Shown here: one piece after another, positions 1-8,814 of the stretch
Numbering within the stretch: the stretch's first letter is position 1
How the letters are laid out: every line of letters begins with the position of its first letter
Assembly: GCF_000382265.1 (NCBI RefSeq)
Contig: NZ_KB907983.1
Span: 1 to 64,000 of the forward strand
Direction of reading: 5' to 3'
DNA from: Yoonia vestfoldensis DSM 16212
GTDB taxonomy: Bacteria; Pseudomonadota; Alphaproteobacteria; Rhodobacterales; Rhodobacteraceae
Length of the DNA: 64,000 nt
Made by a program: the position numbers and the translations under genes
The notes under the pieces: generated by a model
The model's database searches: none
Seen by the model: the letters and a program-made list of their open reading frames with translations, nothing else
What the model was told of the DNA's origin: nothing

Positions 1-293
1 CAAGCTGTATGAACGCACCAGCGTCATCATCACCACCAACCTGAGCTTCAGCGAATGGGCCAGCGTCTTTGGCGATGCCAAAATGACCACGGCACTGCTC
101 GACCGTCTCACCCATCGCTGCCACATCCTCGAAACCGGCAATGACAGCTACCGCTTCAAGGCCAGCTCCGAAACAGCCAAGAAAAAGCGAAAGGAGACAC
201 CACCATTGACGCCATCATAATACGCAGATCATAACGACTGGGTGGGTCAGATCTCGATGAAAATGCCGGGTCAGTTCTCAGTGACAATCAACA
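1..293 (+). mobile_element. IS21-family insertion sequence, right end only
   Basis: The window opens inside the element. It holds the 3' end of an istB-like gene and a terminal region with two imperfect direct repeats of about 22 bp (244-265 and 268-289), each starting GGGTCAG and continuing with a TCTC.GTGA/TGAA.AAT pattern. IS21-type elements carry such multiple terminal repeats, and the sequence running to ...CAATCAACA at 293 matches the expected IS21-like tip, so the boundary is placed there. The left end, istA and any target duplication lie outside the window. The end sits only 37 bp from the 3' end of a tRNA-Glu gene. Confidence 0.8.
2..220 (+). CDS. istB: IstB-like ATPase of IS21-family element, C-terminal fragment
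   Basis: The frame is open from the window edge to a TAA at 218-220, giving 72 residues. It reads ...[16 protein letters not shown], then [13 protein letters not shown] and THRCHILE, which is the conserved C-terminal part of IstB, the DnaA/AAA+-like helper ATPase that works with the IstA transposase in target selection. A lysine-rich tail (AKKKRKE) ends the protein. Walker motifs would lie upstream of the window, so intactness cannot be judged. Confidence 0.88.
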   Translation, partial: KLYERTSVIITTNLSFSEWASVFGDAKMTTALLDRLTHRCHILETGNDSYRFKASSETAKKKRKETPPLTPS

Positions 294-330
294 CCGCAAG
301 GGCTTGATAACAATGACGGTAAATAACCAA

Positions 331-405
331 TGGCAGTCCCTAGGGGAATCGAACCCCTCTTTCCAGGTTGAAAACCTGGCGTCCTAACCGATAGACGAAG
401 GGACC
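331..405 (-). tRNA. tRNA-Glu (UUC)
   Basis: On the minus strand a 75-nt cloverleaf starts GGTCCCTTCGTCTATCGG. The anticodon stem is CCAGG/CCTGG around the loop TTTTCAA, giving anticodon TTC. The T arm is GAGGGGTTCGATTCCCCT and the 3' end ...GGGACTGCCA has an encoded CCA. It lies 75 bp downstream of recJ on the same strand and may be read from it or from its own promoter. An IS21-type element ends just beyond its 3' terminus. Confidence 0.96.
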
Positions 406-480
406 GCAGTTGGTGTCGCGCTTTTAGGCAAAGCCCGCAGCGCGCGCAAGGGGGAATTTGCGCTTTTTTCGGACTTCATC

Positions 481-2241
481 TCAATGCGCCGGTGCCGCAT
501 CCTCAAGCCGCAATTGCACTGATTGGCGACCTTGCCAGACATGCACTTCGATGCGTCCGGCCAGGTGAAAACGGGTGCCGTTATGGTGCAACAGGGCGGG
601 TCCCAAAGGGCCGTCCATTGCACCGAAACAGATCGAATCGACCCGCGCACCCAACCCGTCGCCAAAGCTGATTTTGAGGTGGTTCTCGCCCACCTGCTTG
701 GCGAAAAGAATCTGGCAGTCGGGAAAGGCGAAACGCGGCGCAGGCGCACCCGCCCCGAACGGCCCCGCGTCATCCAGCAAGGTCACCAGATCGACCGTCG
801 CCGCCCCCGGCATCAGGATCCCGTCCAGCCGCAGATCGGCAGGCCCCAGCGTACCCGCCCCCTGTTTGTCGAGCAATTCCGCCAGCCGCGCCATCGCAGG
901 TTCCAGCTTGTCCTGCGCAACGCTCAGCCCTGCCGCCATCTTGTGCCCGCCACCCTTGAGCAACAGCCCCTCGCTGGCCAGCCTTTGGATTGCGGCTCCC
1001 AGATCGATACCCGACACAGACCGGCCCGATCCCTTGCCGACACCATCCTCGAAGCCGATCACGATGGCGGGGCGGTTCGTGGCCTCTTTCAGTCGCGCCG
1101 CGACGATGCCCACGACACCGGGATGCCAGCCGTCGCCCGCCGCCCAGGCCAGCGGGCCATCCGTGCCCCGCGCCTTGGCCTGTGCGATGGCCACATCGCG
1201 CACCGCCTGTTCCACGGCGCGCCGGTCGGTGTTCAGCTGGTCGAGCATATCGGCCAGATCGCGCGCCTCTGCCGGATCATCGGTGGCCAGCAACCGCGCC
1301 CCCAGATCAGCCTTGCCGATCCGCCCGCCCGCATTGACCCGTGGCCCCAGGAGAAACCCCAGATGATAGGATGTCGGTGCCGCATCCAGCCCCGCCACAT
1401 CCGCCAGCGCCGTCAGACCCACGCGCGCACGCCGCGCCATCACCGTCAGCCCCTGCCGCACAAAGGCGCGGTTGACCCCAACGAGCGGCGCCACATCCGC
1501 AACCGTGGCCAGCGCGACAAGGTCCAGCATCGCCATCAGGTCAGGCCCTGCGGTGCCCGCGTCCCGCAACTGCCGGTTCGCCTCGACCAGCATCAGGAAC
1601 ACGACGCCCGCCGCACAGAGATGCGCCAGATCGCCGCTTTCGTCCTGCCGGTTCGGGTTCACGACGGCCAGAGCATCGGGCAGCGTTTCCCCGCCAAGGT
1701 GATGGTCCAGCACGATCACATCCGCACCGACAGCCGCCGCGATGGGGCCGTGTGACAGCGTCCCGCAATCCACGCAGACAATCAGGTCATGTGCTGCGGC
1801 CAGTTCGGCCATGGCGGGCTCATTAGGACCATAACCTTCGTCGATGCGGTCGGGGATATAAAGCGTCGCGCGCAGTCCCATCTGCCGCAGCCACACGATC
1901 AGCAGTGCAGCCGAAGCCCCGCCATCCACGTCATAATCGGCAAAAATCGCAATGCGCTCGCGCCCTGCCACGGCCTGCAAAAACCGTGCCGCCGCCTTTT
2001 CCATGTCGCGCAGGCTACGCGGATCAGGCAGCAGGTCGCGCAGGGTTGGGGCCAGAAACAGTGCCGCCTCCTGCGACGGCACACCGCGCCGCGCAAGCGT
2101 CCGACACAGCGCGGGCGGCAGGTTGGTGGCCTGCCCCATGGCTTCGGCCGCGCGATCCTCCTGCACCGAAGGGCCGACCCAGCGGCGCCCCGTCAGCGAC
2201 GCAGTCACTCCCAGAAACGCATGATCTTGTGGTTTGTTCAT
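481..2241 (-). CDS. recJ: Single-stranded-DNA-specific 5'-3' exonuclease RecJ
   Basis: This 586-aa protein is the normal RecJ length. The DHH phosphoesterase core is clear: FADYDVDGGASAALL at about residues 99-113, then IVCVDCGT and VIVLDHHLGG near residues 153-183, and the DHHA1 part with GWHPGVVGIVAARL and KGGGHKMAAG. These supply the metal-binding aspartates and histidines. RecJ degrades 5' single-stranded ends in recombination, mismatch and base-excision repair in the cytoplasm. It lies downstream of glpX and hom on the same strand, with a repeat of the CTCCGGCGGG family between it and glpX. Confidence 0.97.
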   Translation of the reverse strand: MNKPQDHAFLGVTASLTGRRWVGPSVQEDRAAEAMGQATNLPPALCRTLARRGVPSQEAALFLAPTLRDLLPDPRSLRDMEKAAARFLQAVAGRERIAIFADYDVDGGASAALLIVWLRQMGLRATLYIPDRIDEGYGPNEPAMAELAAAHDLIVCVDCGTLSHGPIAAAVGADVIVLDHHLGGETLPDALAVVNPNRQDESGDLAHLCAAGVVFLMLVEANRQLRDAGTAGPDLMAMLDLVALATVADVAPLVGVNRAFVRQGLTVMARRARVGLTALADVAGLDAAPTSYHLGFLLGPRVNAGGRIGKADLGARLLATDDPAEARDLADMLDQLNTDRRAVEQAVRDVAIAQAKARGTDGPLAWAAGDGWHPGVVGIVAARLKEATNRPAIVIGFEDGVGKGSGRSVSGIDLGAAIQRLASEGLLLKGGGHKMAAGLSVAQDKLEPAMARLAELLDKQGAGTLGPADLRLDGILMPGAATVDLVTLLDDAGPFGAGAPAPRFAFPDCQILFAKQVGENHLKISFGDGLGARVDSICFGAMDGPLGPALLHHNGTRFHLAGRIEVHVWQGRQSVQLRLEDAAPAH

Positions 2242-2281
2242 ACGCCCATACTAGCAGGGCCGCTGCCCCCGCGCCACGCCC

Positions 2282-2321
2282 TGACTTCTTATTTCCAAAA
2301 ATACTCCCGCCGGAGGCGGCG
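2282..2321 (-). repeat. Dispersed intergenic repeat, type B copy 1
   Basis: Read on the minus strand this is GCCTCCGGCGGGAGTATTTT followed by TGGAAATAAGAAGTCA. It lies between the glpX stop and the recJ start, in the direction of transcription of both. Other type B copies occur at about 22,470, 34,497 and 39,070. Confidence 0.75.
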
Positions 2322-2331
2322 CGCCAGCGCC

Positions 2332-3297
2332 TCAGCGCACGGGATTGCGATAGATCATCCGCCGGACCGATCCGGTCTTGGACCGCATCAGGATCGTCTC
2401 GGCCGTCACGAACCCGACTTCGCGCTTGATGCCGGGGACCAGCGATCCGTCCGTGACACCTGTCGCGGCGAAAATCACATCGCCCGTCACCATATCGTCG
2501 CGGGTATAGACGCGGTCGAAATTGGTGATGCCAGCCTTTGTCGCACGCCCGCGTTCATCATCGTTGCGAAACAAAAGCCGTCCGAAAATCTGCCCGCCCA
2601 TGCATTTGAGCGCCGCCGCCGCCAGCACCCCTTCGGGCGCGCCGCCGGATCCCATATACATGTCGATGCCCGTCAGATCGGGCTCTGCGCAATGCATGAC
2701 ACCGGCCACATCGCCATCGGTAATGAGCCGGATCGCGGCCCCCGTGCTGCGGATTTCGGCAATCATGTCTTCGTGGCGGGGGCGTTCCAGCACGCAGACG
2801 GTGATGTCCTTGGTCGAACAGCCTTTGGCGGCGGCCAGCGCCGACACCCGTTCGGCAGGCGACATATCCAGCGTCACGACGCCTGTGCGAAACCCCGGAC
2901 CGATGGCCAGCTTGTCCATATAGACATCGGGCGCATGCAGCATCGACCCGCGCGGCCCCATCGCGATCACGGCCAGCGCATTGGGCATGTCCTTGGCGGT
3001 CAGCGTCGTGCCTTCCAGCGGATCAAGCGCGATATCGACGCCCGGTCCATTGCCGGTGCCGACCTCTTCGCCGATGAACAGCATCGGCGCCTCGTCCCGT
3101 TCGCCTTCGCCGATCACCACGACGCCCGCGATATCAAGCTTGTTCAGCTGGGTGCGCATCGCATCCACCGCCGCCTGATCGGCGGCCTTTTCGTCACCGC
3201 GCCCGATCAGGGACGCACAGGCGATGGCGGCCGCCTCGGACACGCGGGCCAGACCCAGCGACAGGTTGCGGTCGTTGAAATCGGCGGGCAGGGGCAT
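2332..3297 (-). CDS. glpX: Class II fructose-1,6-bisphosphatase GlpX
   Basis: The 321-aa product hydrolyses fructose 1,6-bisphosphate in gluconeogenesis. Visible signatures are VIGEGERDEAPMLFIGEEVG (about residues 61-80) and DIALDPLEGTTLTAK, the metal- and phosphate-binding loop of the lithium-sensitive phosphatase superfamily, plus YMGSGGAPEGVLAAAAL further on. Length and motifs fit the bacterial GlpX type rather than class I Fbp. The gene follows hom by 69 bp and probably shares its transcript. Confidence 0.96.
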   Translation of the reverse strand: MPLPADFNDRNLSLGLARVSEAAAIACASLIGRGDEKAADQAAVDAMRTQLNKLDIAGVVVIGEGERDEAPMLFIGEEVGTGNGPGVDIALDPLEGTTLTAKDMPNALAVIAMGPRGSMLHAPDVYMDKLAIGPGFRTGVVTLDMSPAERVSALAAAKGCSTKDITVCVLERPRHEDMIAEIRSTGAAIRLITDGDVAGVMHCAEPDLTGIDMYMGSGGAPEGVLAAAALKCMGGQIFGRLLFRNDDERGRATKAGITNFDRVYTRDDMVTGDVIFAATGVTDGSLVPGIKREVGFVTAETILMRSKTGSVRRMIYRNPVR

Positions 3298-3366
3298 TGG
3301 CTTTTCCTTCGGGTGGGTGCGCTCCCCGTAAACCCTGCTTGTGTCACAGTCGCAAGACTGTTTGCG

Positions 3367-4653
3367 CTAAACTGCCTCGATCCGGATCGCGACAGGGTCG
3401 CCCGACACGACACCGGTGTCCTTGAACGCGGCCAAAGCCTCGTCCAGTGCGGTGCGGGTCGTCTTGTGGGTGACGATCAGCACGGGTGCTGTGGTGTCGG
3501 CGTGGTCGTATTGGCGCATCCTGTCGATGGAAATGCCCGCATCGCCCAAGGCGCGCGCGACTTTCGCCAGCGCGCCGGGTTTATCCAGCAACTTCATCCG
3601 CAGATAATAGGGGGCGGGTATCGCCGCGAGAGCCGGGCGGGCGCGCCGCAGGCTGGTTGCGGGTTGGCCAAAGGTGGAAATCCGCACGCCGCGTGCGATA
3701 TCCATCACATCGCCCATCACCGCGCTGGCGGTCGGACCTTCGCCCGCGCCGGGACCGCGCAGCACGATCTGGCCCACGGAATCGCCTTCGAGAACGACCA
3801 TATTGGTGCCGCCCTGCAACTGGCCCAAAGGCGAGGTGTCGGGAACAAGGCACGGCGACATGCGCTGTTCCAGCCCGCGCCCGGTCATCTGTGCGACACC
3901 CAAAAGCTTGATCTTGAACCCCATGTCAGCGGCCTGCCGGATATCTTCGATGCTGACCGCACCGATCCCTTCCAGCTGGACGGCGTCGAAATCGACCTGC
4001 GTGCCAAAAGCGATGGCCGACAACAGCGCGAGCTTGTGCCCCGCATCAATCCCGCCGACGTCCAGTTCGGGGTCGGCTTCCAGATAGCCAAGGGCGTTCG
4101 CCTCGTCGAACACCTCCTGATAGGTCAGGCCCGCGCTTTCCATGCGGGTCAGGATATAATTGCAGCTGCCGTTCATCACGCCCATGATCCGCGTGATGTC
4201 ATTGGCGGCCAGCCCTTCGGTCAGTGCCTTGACGACGGGGATACCACCCGCGACCGCCGCTTCGAACCGGACCACGCGGCCTGCGGCCTCGGCGGCTTCG
4301 GCGATGGCCTGGCCATGCACGGCCAGCAGCGCCTTGTTGGCTGAAACGACATCCTTGCCAGCGGCGATCGCCGCTTCGGTCGCGTGTTTGGCGGGGCCGT
4401 CATGGCCGCCCATCACCTCGATGAACAGGTCCACATCGTCGCGGCGGGCAAGGGCTGCGGGATCGTCCTCCCAGGCGTAGCCCGACAGATCGACGCCGCG
4501 ATCCTTGTCGCGGCTGCGCGCCGAGACCGCGCTGATCGTGATCGCGCGGCCTGACCGCGCCTGCAACAGGTCGGCATGTTTCTGCACGATCCGCACGATC
4601 CCCACGCCAACGGTGCCCAGTCCCGCAATGCCGAGCCTTAAGGGGTGTGTCAT
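3367..4653 (-). CDS. hom: Homoserine dehydrogenase with C-terminal ACT domain
   Basis: The start is taken at the ATG at 4653 (MTHPLRLGIAGLGTVG), because the frame further upstream runs into a separate lipoprotein gene and lacks domain content. The 428-aa protein has an N-terminal Rossmann motif GLGTVGVG, the catalytic region with ANKALLA and EAAVAGGIPVVKAL, the GIMNGSCNYIL-type stretch (here GVMNGSCNYIL), and a C-terminal ACT domain beginning near YYLRMKLLDKPGALAKVA. It reduces aspartate semialdehyde to homoserine for threonine and methionine synthesis; the ACT domain suggests threonine feedback control. Confidence 0.97.
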   Translation of the reverse strand: MTHPLRLGIAGLGTVGVGIVRIVQKHADLLQARSGRAITISAVSARSRDKDRGVDLSGYAWEDDPAALARRDDVDLFIEVMGGHDGPAKHATEAAIAAGKDVVSANKALLAVHGQAIAEAAEAAGRVVRFEAAVAGGIPVVKALTEGLAANDITRIMGVMNGSCNYILTRMESAGLTYQEVFDEANALGYLEADPELDVGGIDAGHKLALLSAIAFGTQVDFDAVQLEGIGAVSIEDIRQAADMGFKIKLLGVAQMTGRGLEQRMSPCLVPDTSPLGQLQGGTNMVVLEGDSVGQIVLRGPGAGEGPTASAVMGDVMDIARGVRISTFGQPATSLRRARPALAAIPAPYYLRMKLLDKPGALAKVARALGDAGISIDRMRQYDHADTTAPVLIVTHKTTRTALDEALAAFKDTGVVSGDPVAIRIEAV

Positions 4654-4708
4654 GCTGTCAAATCCATATCTGTCGCGGTTTCGGGTGCGGTGTAGCGAAT
4701 AGAGGCCA

Positions 4709-4939
4709 TTACTGCAACGCGCCCGGATCAATCGCGCGCAGGGCGGCAGCGCGGCGTTGCAACGCCGCAATCCGGTCGTCCATGCCATCCGTTTCGGTGG
4801 TGATCAGGGCGGGCTGATCCGCCAGCGGTGCCAGACGCGGATAGGGTGCGCTCCGCGCGGCCTCGGTCACGGTGCCCTCCAGTGCGGGAATATCCGCGCA
4901 GGCGGCAAGGATCAGCAGAAAGGGCAGGGTGTGGCGCAT
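4709..4939 (-). CDS. Small predicted lipoprotein of unknown function
   Basis: Starting at the ATG at 4939 gives 76 aa beginning MRHTLPFLLILAACADIPAL. This is a short lipoprotein signal peptide with a lipobox LAAC and the acceptor cysteine at residue 14. The remainder is hydrophilic and ends in an alanine/arginine-rich probable helix. I do not recognise the family. It lies 55 bp upstream of hom in the same direction and diverges from the TetR gene at 5019. Confidence 0.6.
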   Translation of the reverse strand: MRHTLPFLLILAACADIPALEGTVTEAARSAPYPRLAPLADQPALITTETDGMDDRIAALQRRAAALRAIDPGALQ

Positions 4940-4984
4940 GTGGCAGACAATAGACAGGTGCGGGACTTCGCGGCAAGTCGGGCT

Positions 4985-4996
4985 TTTCATTTGAAA
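4985..4996. promoter_or_regulatory. Possible TetR operator (TTTCA-TT-TGAAA dyad)
   Basis: A perfect 5+5 dyad lies in the short interval between the lipoprotein gene and the tetR-like gene, 22 bp before the latter's start. TetR regulators commonly bind such dyads in the divergent region they control. This is inference from position and symmetry only. Confidence 0.3.
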
Positions 4997-5018
4997 GGCT
5001 GTTCAGTTACATGGCGGC

Positions 5019-5606
5019 ATGGCGCGCAAGCAAGGGTCTCATTCCGATATCACCGGCCCACGGGTGCAGGACACGGCCCTGCGGCTGATCGCGCGGCATG
5101 GCTATGCGGCTGTGTCGATGCGCCAGATCGCGGCCGAGGTCGGGGTGCAGGCGGGGGCGCTGTATAACTACACCCCCGACAAGCAGACCCTGCTGTTCGA
5201 CCTGATGCGCGCGCATATGCAGGACGTGCTGGATGCGCTGGCCGCCGCCGATCTGCAGGGCGATCCGCCTGCGCGGCTGGACGGGTTCACGCGATTTCAC
5301 ATCCGGTTCCATCTGCCGCGATCCGATCAGGTGTTCGTCTCCTATATGGAGCTGCGCAACCTCGCGCCCGAAAACTTTGCCATCCTTGAAAAGATGCGCC
5401 GCGACTATGAAACCGCGCTCGAGGATATCTTGCGCGACGGGGTGGCGGCGGGCGTCTTTGCCGTGCCGGATACACGGATCGCGACGATGGCGATCATTGC
5501 CATGCTGACCGGGCTCAGCCATTGGTACCGCGAAGGCGGACGGCTGGGCATGGATGCGATCGAAGAAATATACTGCAATCTTGTCCAGAACTCGGTCAGG
5601 CGCTGA
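5019..5606 (+). CDS. TetR/AcrR-family transcriptional regulator
   Basis: The 195-aa length is typical of TetR proteins. The N-terminal DNA-binding domain reads TALRLIARHGYAAVSMRQIA followed by EVGVQAGALYNYTPDKQTLL, the usual helix-turn-helix with a Y.Y...K cap, at about residues 14-55. The C-terminal half is the ligand/dimerisation domain, which gives no clue to the ligand. The next gene starts 15 bp downstream on the same strand, so the two are likely co-transcribed. Confidence 0.93.
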   Translation: MARKQGSHSDITGPRVQDTALRLIARHGYAAVSMRQIAAEVGVQAGALYNYTPDKQTLLFDLMRAHMQDVLDALAAADLQGDPPARLDGFTRFHIRFHLPRSDQVFVSYMELRNLAPENFAILEKMRRDYETALEDILRDGVAAGVFAVPDTRIATMAIIAMLTGLSHWYREGGRLGMDAIEEIYCNLVQNSVRR

Positions 5607-5621
5607 CGCGAAAGGTCATCC

Positions 5622-6107
5622 ATGTTCCATCCTGATCACACCGGCGGTCATGCCACGGTCCATGCCTCCGAGGGGCGGCGCTATTTTGCCTGCGGGGTGA
5701 TCTATGGCCTGGGTGGATTGCTGATCTATACCGCGCTGGCCCGCCCGCCGGATTTGTTCTGGCTGATCTTCCTGCTGGGGTTCGGTGGCGCGATGCTGTG
5801 GCTGGGCGAAAGATTGCGCCGCGCGACCCGGCTTGGCATCGTGCTGACCGAAACCGACCTGCGCGACACGGACGGCACCGTGCTGGCGCGGATGGAGGAT
5901 ATCGTGCTGGTGGATCGCGGCGCGCTGGCGATGAAACCCGCCAACGGCTTTACGCTGGTGCTGAAAACGCGTCAGCCGCGGGGCTGGTCGCCCGGCATGT
6001 GGTGGCGGATCGGCAAACGCGTCGGCGTTGGCGGTGTGACGGCAGCAGGCCCGGCCAAGTTTATGGCCGAACAGATCGCGTTGCGGATCAAGGCGCGGGA
6101 CGGCTGA
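5622..6107 (+). CDS. Predicted small membrane protein, PH-like fold possible
   Basis: The 161-aa protein has two hydrophobic segments at about residues 22-41 (FACGVIYGLGGLLIYTAL) and 45-63 (LFWLIFLLGFGGAMLWLG), then a soluble domain of short beta-type runs (GIVLTETDLRDTDGTVLARM, FTLVLKTRQP). Two TM helices followed by such a domain resemble bacterial PH-like membrane proteins, but I cannot assign a family. Its stop codon directly abuts the stop of the convergent TadE-like gene: TGATCA at 6105-6110 holds both stops. Confidence 0.65.
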   Translation: MFHPDHTGGHATVHASEGRRYFACGVIYGLGGLLIYTALARPPDLFWLIFLLGFGGAMLWLGERLRRATRLGIVLTETDLRDTDGTVLARMEDIVLVDRGALAMKPANGFTLVLKTRQPRGWSPGMWWRIGKRVGVGGVTAAGPAKFMAEQIALRIKARDG

Positions 6108-6713
6108 TCAGCACAATTCGTCGCCGCTGGTCGGGTTGGCGAGTGTCGGATCGTAGCAAACCGCTGGCATGAACCGTGGCGAAATGACTGTAAACGTGCG
6201 CAACGCAATCGGGTTGAGGTTGGTATCCGAGAACGGCCCGATCCCCATCGAGAATGGCGCGACATAGTCGACTTCTGTTTCAACCAGGATCGACCGCGCA
6301 CCGTCTGCCATGATCGGGAGTTGGTTTACCAAAGGCAACAATTTCGCGGTGTCCAGATTGTCGCCAAAGCCGCGATTATGGGACCAGCGCACGACGTAAC
6401 GCCCGCCTGGCTGATCCCAGCTATACGCCGTCACACGGATGCGCGGCATGGTGCTGGTTTCGGACAGAACCCGCAGCAAGGATTGCATGGCGGTGATATA
6501 TGTCGCGTCGACGGAGGACTTTTCGCGGCTGATCATGTCAGCCACGGTCAGACCTGCGCGGTTGCTTTTCGCTTCGGCGCGATAGGCGTCGAAATACACG
6601 AACGTAGACAAGAGCGCCCAAATCATGATCGGAACCACCAGGCACAATTCGATCGGGCCGTTGCCGCTTTGGTTCGTCTTGAAATTGCGTAGGGCTGACA
6701 GAAGCTGTTTCAT
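6108..6713 (-). CDS. TadE-like pilus assembly protein
   Basis: The start is placed at the ATG at 6713 (MKQLLSALRNF), five bases after the upstream gene ends; the frame further upstream has no signal-like content. The 201-aa protein has a pseudopilin-type N-terminus: a short basic stretch, then SGNGPIELCLVVPIMIWALL, in which IE follows the hydrophobic-helix boundary as in TadE/TadF. The rest is an extracytoplasmic domain. It is the third gene of a TadG-TadE-TadE unit and should act in the envelope with Flp/Tad-type pili. Confidence 0.78.
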   Translation of the reverse strand: MKQLLSALRNFKTNQSGNGPIELCLVVPIMIWALLSTFVYFDAYRAEAKSNRAGLTVADMISREKSSVDATYITAMQSLLRVLSETSTMPRIRVTAYSWDQPGGRYVVRWSHNRGFGDNLDTAKLLPLVNQLPIMADGARSILVETEVDYVAPFSMGIGPFSDTNLNPIALRTFTVISPRFMPAVCYDPTLANPTSGDELC

Positions 6714-6718
6714 GTTAT

Positions 6719-7279
6719 TTACCGGAAAGGCTCGACAACAAAGGCCGACGTCGCAACAAGAGCATACGACCCGCCAGCGGCGGCACTCGTGTTTCTTTCG
6801 ACGACCGCTTTGCCGATACCCGATGTTGGGATCACAGGATCGAAGCGCGCGCACGCGCGCAGGAAGAGCAGCCTGTTGTTGTTCGTGTTTGTGAACGCCA
6901 CAGGGGGCTGCACGGCCGCACCGCGGTCAACGCAGGCGACTGTCGGGCTAGGGTCGACCCATGCGCGCGGGTCCAATTGGACCATTTCGATCTGCAGCTG
7001 ATTTTCGCAGTCTGGGATCAGCCCGGCAGACGCGCAGATGCGCGTGCGCAGTGTGTCCGGCGTCGGCGTCGGCATCATTCCGATCCGCACATCTCGCACG
7101 GCCAAATCGACACCGCGTTCAAGAGCAAAGTGCCGCAAGGACACCATCCCGCTCTCGAACGCCATCAGAAAGATGAACATGAAGACAGGGAAGGCGATCA
7201 CGAACCCGACCGTCACAGCACCTTCCTCGTTTCCAAGGAAGTCCCTGACATTGTTCCGCGCGGCCTGCAAAAGCGTCAT
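6719..7279 (-). CDS. TadE/TadF-family pilus assembly protein
   Basis: The 186-aa protein has a cytoplasmic N-terminus, then EEGAVTVGFVIAFPVFMFIF, a single transmembrane helix preceded by the typical Gly-Ala boundary of TadE-like pseudopilins, and a soluble domain with four cysteines (at CASAGLIPDC, VACVDRG and RACARF). Its start codon overlaps the stop of the VWA-domain gene by four bases (ATGA), indicating translational coupling. Confidence 0.78.
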   Translation of the reverse strand: MTLLQAARNNVRDFLGNEEGAVTVGFVIAFPVFMFIFLMAFESGMVSLRHFALERGVDLAVRDVRIGMMPTPTPDTLRTRICASAGLIPDCENQLQIEMVQLDPRAWVDPSPTVACVDRGAAVQPPVAFTNTNNNRLLFLRACARFDPVIPTSGIGKAVVERNTSAAAGGSYALVATSAFVVEPFR

Positions 7280-8814
7280 TGCAGCAGTCTCAGCTCGGAC
7301 ACCCGCTGCGCGATGGTTTGGAACGCGGCATTCATCCCGGCAGCGTTCGTCCTAAAGTACATCGACGGATTGGATGCGCAGTCTCTGACATCGGTGTTGT
7401 TGATTTCAACCGCGACCGTCCACACTTCAACCTCGCGGCTTGAAGCCTTGGCACGGTTGCAAATGTTTTCGAAGCGGGTCTCGTTGGTCGACTGCGACGA
7501 CAACAGGTACCGTCGGGACGAATGTGCCTGGATATGTCCATTGCTGGTATTGAGGTTGCGAAGATCGATCGGGTTATTAGGTCGTTCTTGGATCGTCATG
7601 TTCCCATCGGTCATCAGGACGATGATCTTGCGCGTGTCCGCCTCTTTCCAGGCAGAAGGCCGGTTGCTGAATGCAGACGGCACGACGTTCAGCGCGCTCA
7701 GCGCCTGAAACGCTGGCTGTGACGAAGGATCGAGCAAAGCGAGCGCCCACTTCATTCCGTAATGCGTGCCGGTTCCGTCATGCATCCGAATATTGTTAAG
7801 GAAAGTACGAGCTACTGCAGGATCGGCAACAGCATATCGGATCGACGACCTGTCCTGCGGGCACCAGCCAAAATCCATATCGTTTTGATACGCATAATAC
7901 ATGAAGTGCGGGATTTGTGCGCGGCCTGTGCCTGGCAATCCAGCAGTCGTCCAGTCGCTGTTAGACATCTCGATGCAGGACGACACTTGCGGGAAACGCT
8001 CATCATCGGGTGAAGGCACAATTCCGTCGGGGCCAGGGCCGAGGAAAGTATTGATCCTGACGGCGTTCAGGTGGTTGAACATTTCAGGACCCGGATTTAC
8101 CGCACCGGCGTAGGGGATAATATTCAGAGATACGATAGGGTCCTTGCCGACGTACAACAGGCCGGTCGCTGGATCGATATTTGGCGCCAGCACGGTTTCA
8201 GCGAAGCCGATGGCGGCCTCTTGCATCAATTCGAAACGGCTTCTGCCGCCCACACGTTCACGCATCGAACCTGAAATGTCGAGTACGAGCGATATTTCGG
8301 CCTGTGACACACCTTCGGCTGCTGCCGACGCGGCAGGCGCCTGAAGCTGGTCGATCCCGATCAGCCGCAAGTAAAATGTATTCACGTCTAAAGCGGATTC
8401 GACCGTGACCGAACGTGTGCTCGCGGTTGTTCTGACAACTGGCGCGCCGACGATTGCCCCATCGAAACCCGCCTTCCGGAAGTAATCAATCACGACCGTG
8501 GCCGGGTCGGCCCGCTGTTCGCGGTCGGAGGCGGCCAGCACCGCCCGGTCCGATACAGACTGCAATTGTGCGCGCCGCGATTCGAACCGCATAAAGTCAA
8601 CGGCCATCCCGGCCATGACGAGCATTGTGATCAAAAGCACGAGCGCCAGGATGAGAATACTGCCATCTTCATCACGACCGAACGCGCGCAGGCATCTGAC
8701 CCGCCAACCCAGCTTGTCTGTTTTGTTTCCGGCATCCGCATGTGTCTGTGGCATATCCATCCTCGCGGCAGGCGACCGTCGTCGCGCCTTGGTAAGTATT
8801 CGTTCACCCTGCAT
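7276..8814 (-). CDS. TadG-like protein with von Willebrand factor A domain
   Basis: The 512-aa protein begins with a cytoplasmic segment, then DEDGSILILALVLLITMLVM near residues 48-67, a TadE-like transmembrane helix. A VWA domain follows, with the MIDAS motif DISGSM near residue 179 and ALLD and VLMTDG later. This layout is that of TadG proteins, which anchor or organise Tad pili. An AGGGGGAT Shine-Dalgarno-like run nine bases upstream supports the ATG at 8814. It is first in a three-gene operon; no tadA/B/C, cpa or flp gene is in the window. Confidence 0.82.
   Translation of the reverse strand: MQGERILTKARRRSPAARMDMPQTHADAGNKTDKLGWRVRCLRAFGRDEDGSILILALVLLITMLVMAGMAVDFMRFESRRAQLQSVSDRAVLAASDREQRADPATVVIDYFRKAGFDGAIVGAPVVRTTASTRSVTVESALDVNTFYLRLIGIDQLQAPAASAAAEGVSQAEISLVLDISGSMRERVGGRSRFELMQEAAIGFAETVLAPNIDPATGLLYVGKDPIVSLNIIPYAGAVNPGPEMFNHLNAVRINTFLGPGPDGIVPSPDDERFPQVSSCIEMSNSDWTTAGLPGTGRAQIPHFMYYAYQNDMDFGWCPQDRSSIRYAVADPAVARTFLNNIRMHDGTGTHYGMKWALALLDPSSQPAFQALSALNVVPSAFSNRPSAWKEADTRKIIVLMTDGNMTIQERPNNPIDLRNLNTSNGHIQAHSSRRYLLSSQSTNETRFENICNRAKASSREVEVWTVAVEINNTDVRDCASNPSMYFRTNAAGMNAAFQTIAQRVSELRLLQ

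Noticed and set aside
1789-4344. An 851-codon open frame on the plus strand opposite recJ, glpX and hom
   Set aside because: It is a mirror of high-GC third codon positions; the protein is His/Arg/Gln rich without domains, while the minus strand encodes three clear families.
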